Part shown: positions 60,940 to 64,000 of the stretch, in pieces
Position numbering within the stretch: the first letter of the stretch is position 1
How the letters are laid out: each line of letters begins with the position of its first letter
Source of the DNA: Rhizomicrobium electricum
GTDB taxonomy: Bacteria; Pseudomonadota; Alphaproteobacteria; Micropepsales; Micropepsaceae
DNA: 64,000 nucleotides
Direction: 5' to 3'
NCBI RefSeq assembly: GCF_011762045.1
Contig: NZ_JAASQS010000007.1
Coordinates: 186,001-250,000 of the forward strand
Notes under the pieces: model-generated
What the model was told of the DNA's origin: nothing
Seen by the model: only the letters and a program-made list of their open reading frames with translations
Database searches by the model: none
Program-made: the position numbers and the translations under genes

Positions 60940-63051
60940 GTGACGACTGGATTGCGGCTGAGCCAAGGTCGCCCGTTTCCCTTGGGCGCGACGTTCGACG
61001 GCGAGGGCGTGAATTTCGCCTTGTTCTCCGCCAACGCAACGCGGATCGAACTCTGCCTGTTCGACGATCAGGAGCGCGAATACGGACGCGTCGATCTGCC
61101 GGAGAAATCCGAAGACGTCTGGTTCGGCTATTTGAAGGGTGCCAAGCCCGGCCAGCTTTACGGCTATCGCGTGCACGGACCGTACGAACCGCTGGCCGGC
61201 CATCGCTTCAATCCCAACAAGCTTCTGATCGATCCGTACGCCAAGGAACTGACCCGGCCGATCGCCTACGACCAGCGCCATTGCGGTTTCGATCCCACCG
61301 ACCAGCGCTTCGACCTGTCGTTCGATACCCGCGATTCCGCCCCGGCGGTCCCCAAATGCCGCGTGCTGGCCGAGGATTTCGATTGGACCGGCGATCCGCT
61401 GCTGCGCACGCCGCGTTCGCATTCGGTCCTCTACGAGCTCAATCTGCGCGGCTACACCATGCGCCATCCCGGCATCGATGCGGGGATGCGCGGGAGCGCA
61501 GCGGCGCTCGCCTCGCCCGAGGTGATCCGCTACCTCAAAGAGCTCGGCATCACGGCGGTCGAGCTTCTGCCGATCCATCCCTTCACCACCACCTCGGTGC
61601 AGGACAAATACGGCCTCAGGGAATTCTGGGGCTACAATTCGGTCAACTTCTTCGCCGTCGAGCCGCGCTATCTCGCGTCCGGCGGCCGGGCTGAATTCCA
61701 GCGGATGGTCCGCGTCTTCCACGATGCCGGCATCGAAGTGATCCTCGATGTGGTGTTCAACCATTCCGGCGAAGGCAACGAACTGGGGCCGACGCTGTCG
61801 TTCCGCGGCATCGACAACGCCTCCTACTACTGGCTGGCCGACAACAAGTCCCGCTATCGCGATCTCACCGGCACCGGCAACACGCTCAATCTCGCCCATC
61901 CGCGCGTGTTGCAGATGGTGATGGACTCGCTTCGCTATTTCGTCGAGCACTGCCACGTCGACGGCTTCCGCTTCGATCTGGCGGTGAGCCTGGCGCGCGA
62001 CAAGGGCGAGTTCGATCCGCAATCGGCGTTCTTCGCCTGCGTGCTGCAGGATCCGGTGCTGGTCAAGACCAAGATGATTGCCGAGCCGTGGGATCTCGGT
62101 CCCGGCGGCTATCGTCTCGGTGGATTTCCGTCGCGCTGGAGCGAATGGAACGACCGCTTCCGCAACGATGTGCGCCGGTTCTGGCGCGGCGATGCGCGCA
62201 TCGGCGATCTCGCGGTGCGGCTGGCTGGATCGAGCGACGTGTTCTGTCCGCCGCGGCGCCGTCCCACCGCGGGCGTCAATTTCGTCACCGCCCACGACGG
62301 TTTCACGCTGGAAGATCTCGTCAGCTACAATTTCAAGCACAATGCCGCCAACCGCGAGAACAACCGCGACGGCACCGACGAGAACTTTTCCTGGAATTGC
62401 GGCGTCGAAGGCCCCACGACCAATCTCAATATCCAGGCCCGGCGCGAACGGCAGAAGCGCAATCTCTTGGCGACGCTGCTGCTGTCCCAGGGCATTCCGA
62501 TGCTGCTGGCCGGCGACGAGTTCGGCCGTACCCAGGGCGGCAACAACAACGCCTATTGCCAGGACAACGAAACCAGCTGGGTCGATTGGCAGAAGCTGGA
62601 GGAGAACCGCGATCTCGTCGCCTTCGTGCGGCGGCTGATCTGGCTGAGACGCGATCATCCGGTGTTCCGCCGCTCGTTCTTCTTCCTCGGCGATCCGATC
62701 GACGATTCCGGTATCAAGGACATCGTCTGGCTCAGCCCCGACGGCCGCGAAATGGCCGATGCCGACTGGCACCGTCCCCATGCCAAGGTCCTGGGCGTAC
62801 GCTTTGCCGCCACCGGCGAAATGGACGTGACGAGCTACACCCGGCGGCTCGATCCCCACTCCTTCCTGCTGCTCGTTAATGCCGGGGAAGAGCCCGTTAA
62901 CTTTGTTCTGCCTAAAGTTCCCGTCGACAAGCGCTGGCACTGGATTCTGGATACGGCGGCAAGCGACGGCGAAGCCTCGGGACGGTTCGCTGCCGGCACG
63001 ACTTTCCAACTCCAGGCGCACGCGTTGGCCCTGTTCGAAGGCGACGTGTAA
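60940..63051 (+). CDS. glgX: Glycogen debranching enzyme GlgX
   Basis: Isoamylase-type GH13 enzyme hydrolysing alpha-1,6 branches of phosphorylase-trimmed glycogen. It is 703 residues: CBM48 (about 1-100; GRPFPLGATFDGEGVNFALFSANA), then the barrel with DGFRFDLAVSLA, IAEPWDLGPGGY and NFVTAHDGFTLEDLVSYN carrying the catalytic carboxylates. The start is GTG 60940, giving the family-typical N terminus VTTGLRLSQGRPFPLG; the ATG at 60932 is blocked by a stop and earlier in-frame ATGs would extend into glgB. malQ begins directly after its stop. Confidence 0.93.
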   Translation: MTTGLRLSQGRPFPLGATFDGEGVNFALFSANATRIELCLFDDQEREYGRVDLPEKSEDVWFGYLKGAKPGQLYGYRVHGPYEPLAGHRFNPNKLLIDPYAKELTRPIAYDQRHCGFDPTDQRFDLSFDTRDSAPAVPKCRVLAEDFDWTGDPLLRTPRSHSVLYELNLRGYTMRHPGIDAGMRGSAAALASPEVIRYLKELGITAVELLPIHPFTTTSVQDKYGLREFWGYNSVNFFAVEPRYLASGGRAEFQRMVRVFHDAGIEVILDVVFNHSGEGNELGPTLSFRGIDNASYYWLADNKSRYRDLTGTGNTLNLAHPRVLQMVMDSLRYFVEHCHVDGFRFDLAVSLARDKGEFDPQSAFFACVLQDPVLVKTKMIAEPWDLGPGGYRLGGFPSRWSEWNDRFRNDVRRFWRGDARIGDLAVRLAGSSDVFCPPRRRPTAGVNFVTAHDGFTLEDLVSYNFKHNAANRENNRDGTDENFSWNCGVEGPTTNLNIQARRERQKRNLLATLLLSQGIPMLLAGDEFGRTQGGNNNAYCQDNETSWVDWQKLEENRDLVAFVRRLIWLRRDHPVFRRSFFFLGDPIDDSGIKDIVWLSPDGREMADADWHRPHAKVLGVRFAATGEMDVTSYTRRLDPHSFLLLVNAGEEPVNFVLPKVPVDKRWHWILDTAASDGEASGRFAAGTTFQLQAHALALFEGDV

Positions 63052-64000
63052 ATGGATGCGGACAACGTCCTGAAACTTGCCGATGCCGCCGGGATCGAGA
63101 CCTATTACTGGGACAATCACGGCACCCGGCACGATGCTTCGCACGAGACCATCCGCGGTCTCTTGCAGGCGTTCGGGATCGCGGCCGAAACCGATGCCGA
63201 AGTCTGGGCCAGCCTGACCCATTTCTGGCGCGCGCCGTGGATGCAGTTGCTGACGCCGGTGCTGACGCTGAAGGAAGACGAGCCCGTCGCCATTCCCTTG
63301 CGCGCCTGGGAAGAACAGAGCGGGCGCATCGTCCAATGGGAACTCGTTCTCGAAGACGGCGACAAGCGCACCGGCAGTTGCCGTCTCGGCGACCTCAAGC
63401 ACGACGACATCGCGTTTTTCGACGGCCGCCGCATCTTTCAGTATCGCCTGCCGCTCGAAGCGCTGCCGCTCGGCTATCACACCTTCCGCGTCGACGGTGA
63501 AGAAACGGCGACCCGGCTGATCGTGGCGCCGCGGCGTTGCCATATGCCCGAAGGGCTGACGCGCGCCTGGGGCTTGATGATCCAGCTCTATGCCCTCAAG
63601 TCGCGCAAGGATTGGGGCATCGGCGATTTCACGGCGCTGGAAGCGCTGGTCGATCAGGTGGCCGAGGCGGGCGGAGCGGCGATCGGGTTGAACCCGCTGC
63701 ACGCGCTGTTTCTCAACACGCCGGAAAACGCCAGCCCCTATTCGCCGTGTTCGCGCCTGTTCCGCAATCCGTTGTATCTCGATGTTGCGACGCTGCCCGA
63801 TTTCCTGGCCTGTCCGGAAGCGCAGGCGATTGCCGCCATGCCCGAGTTCCGGCATGTGCTGCAGTCGGCGCACGACAATACGTTCGTGCCGTATCGCGCC
63901 GTGGCGTCGCTGAAGCTGCCGGTGCTCGAACGCTGCTATACGCATTTCGTCGCCGAGCATCTCACGAAGAACACCGAACGGGCGCGCGCCTTCCGCAGTT
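63052..64000 (+). CDS. malQ: 4-alpha-glucanotransferase (3' end outside window)
   Basis: GH77 amylomaltase that transfers maltodextrin units, here probably recycling debranched glycogen chains. It starts at ATG 63052, directly adjacent to the glgX stop, and stays open to the last base: 316 codons of a protein that is usually 500-700 residues or more. N-terminal MDADNVLKLADAAGIETYYWD and WGLMIQLYALKSRKDWGIGDF, GLNPLHALFLNTPENASPYSP are typical of the long, proteobacterial MalQ type. The catalytic residues lie beyond the window. Confidence 0.9.
   Translation, partial: MDADNVLKLADAAGIETYYWDNHGTRHDASHETIRGLLQAFGIAAETDAEVWASLTHFWRAPWMQLLTPVLTLKEDEPVAIPLRAWEEQSGRIVQWELVLEDGDKRTGSCRLGDLKHDDIAFFDGRRIFQYRLPLEALPLGYHTFRVDGEETATRLIVAPRRCHMPEGLTRAWGLMIQLYALKSRKDWGIGDFTALEALVDQVAEAGGAAIGLNPLHALFLNTPENASPYSPCSRLFRNPLYLDVATLPDFLACPEAQAIAAMPEFRHVLQSAHDNTFVPYRAVASLKLPVLERCYTHFVAEHLTKNTERARAFRS

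Noticed and set aside
60736-63960. 1074-codon minus-strand open frame opposite glgX and malQ
   Set aside because: Antisense shadow over two clear GH13/GH77 genes.
1-64000. CRISPR arrays, tRNA/rRNA genes, insertion sequences, prophage
   Set aside because: None seen by eye on either strand; only the short palindromic repeat family was found.

Overview
The window looks like a chromosomal segment of a GC-rich, facultatively fermentative, plant-polymer-degrading alphaproteobacterium. The grounds are the imuA-imuB-dnaE2 mutagenesis cassette, a Caulobacter-style TonB-dependent receptor, XylR-like operators of the kind described in Caulobacter and Xanthomonas, and a large xylan locus beside [FeFe] hydrogenases. 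[FeFe] hydrogenases are uncommon in Alphaproteobacteria. A fermentative, polysaccharide-degrading lineage such as Rhizomicrobium/Micropepsaceae would fit, but that placement is inference. No tRNA, rRNA, CRISPR array or insertion sequence was seen.

Layout. (1) 1-5397: end of imuA, imuB and dnaE2 (SOS translesion synthesis). (2) 5601-17398: a hydrogen-metabolism block. A NuoF-FeS/GltD fusion plus a first [FeFe] hydrogenase end at a strong terminator. A second operon follows with hydC, hydB and a second [FeFe] hydrogenase, then hydE, an aspartase-like gene and hydF. HydG is absent from the window. (3) 17686-21970: an RND efflux pair. (4) 22298-22522: a small superinfection-immunity-like membrane protein.

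(5) 22613-51532: a glucuronoxylan utilisation region. It holds mannonate dehydratase (manD), a GPH-family symporter, GH52 beta-xylosidase, three GH10 xylanases, a CE15 glucuronoyl esterase, GH115 and two tandem GH67 alpha-glucuronidases, a Tat-exported Gfo/Idh/MocA oxidoreductase, a lipoprotein serine hydrolase, a TonB-dependent receptor, a fructuronate-reductase-like enzyme, xylulokinase and xylose isomerase. (6) 51621-53342: an ankyrin-repeat protein. (7) 53921 to the end: glycogen metabolism (glgP, a DUF2934 protein, glgA, glgB, glgX and the start of malQ).

How it works together (inference): secreted or periplasmic GH10, CE15, GH115 and GH67 enzymes break glucuronoxylan. The TonB receptor and the symporter take up the products, GH52 yields xylose in the cytoplasm, and XylA/XylB feed the pentose phosphate pathway. 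Glucuronate runs through fructuronate and mannonate to 2-keto-3-deoxygluconate. Under oxygen limitation the hydrogenases could vent NAD(P)H as H2, and surplus carbon can be held as glycogen. Two operator families tie the sugar genes together: a TGATACCGGTACCA type in the manD/transporter and CE15/GH115 divergent promoters, and a TGTTAGCGCTAACA-like type at the TonB receptor, the fructuronate-reductase-like gene and xylB.
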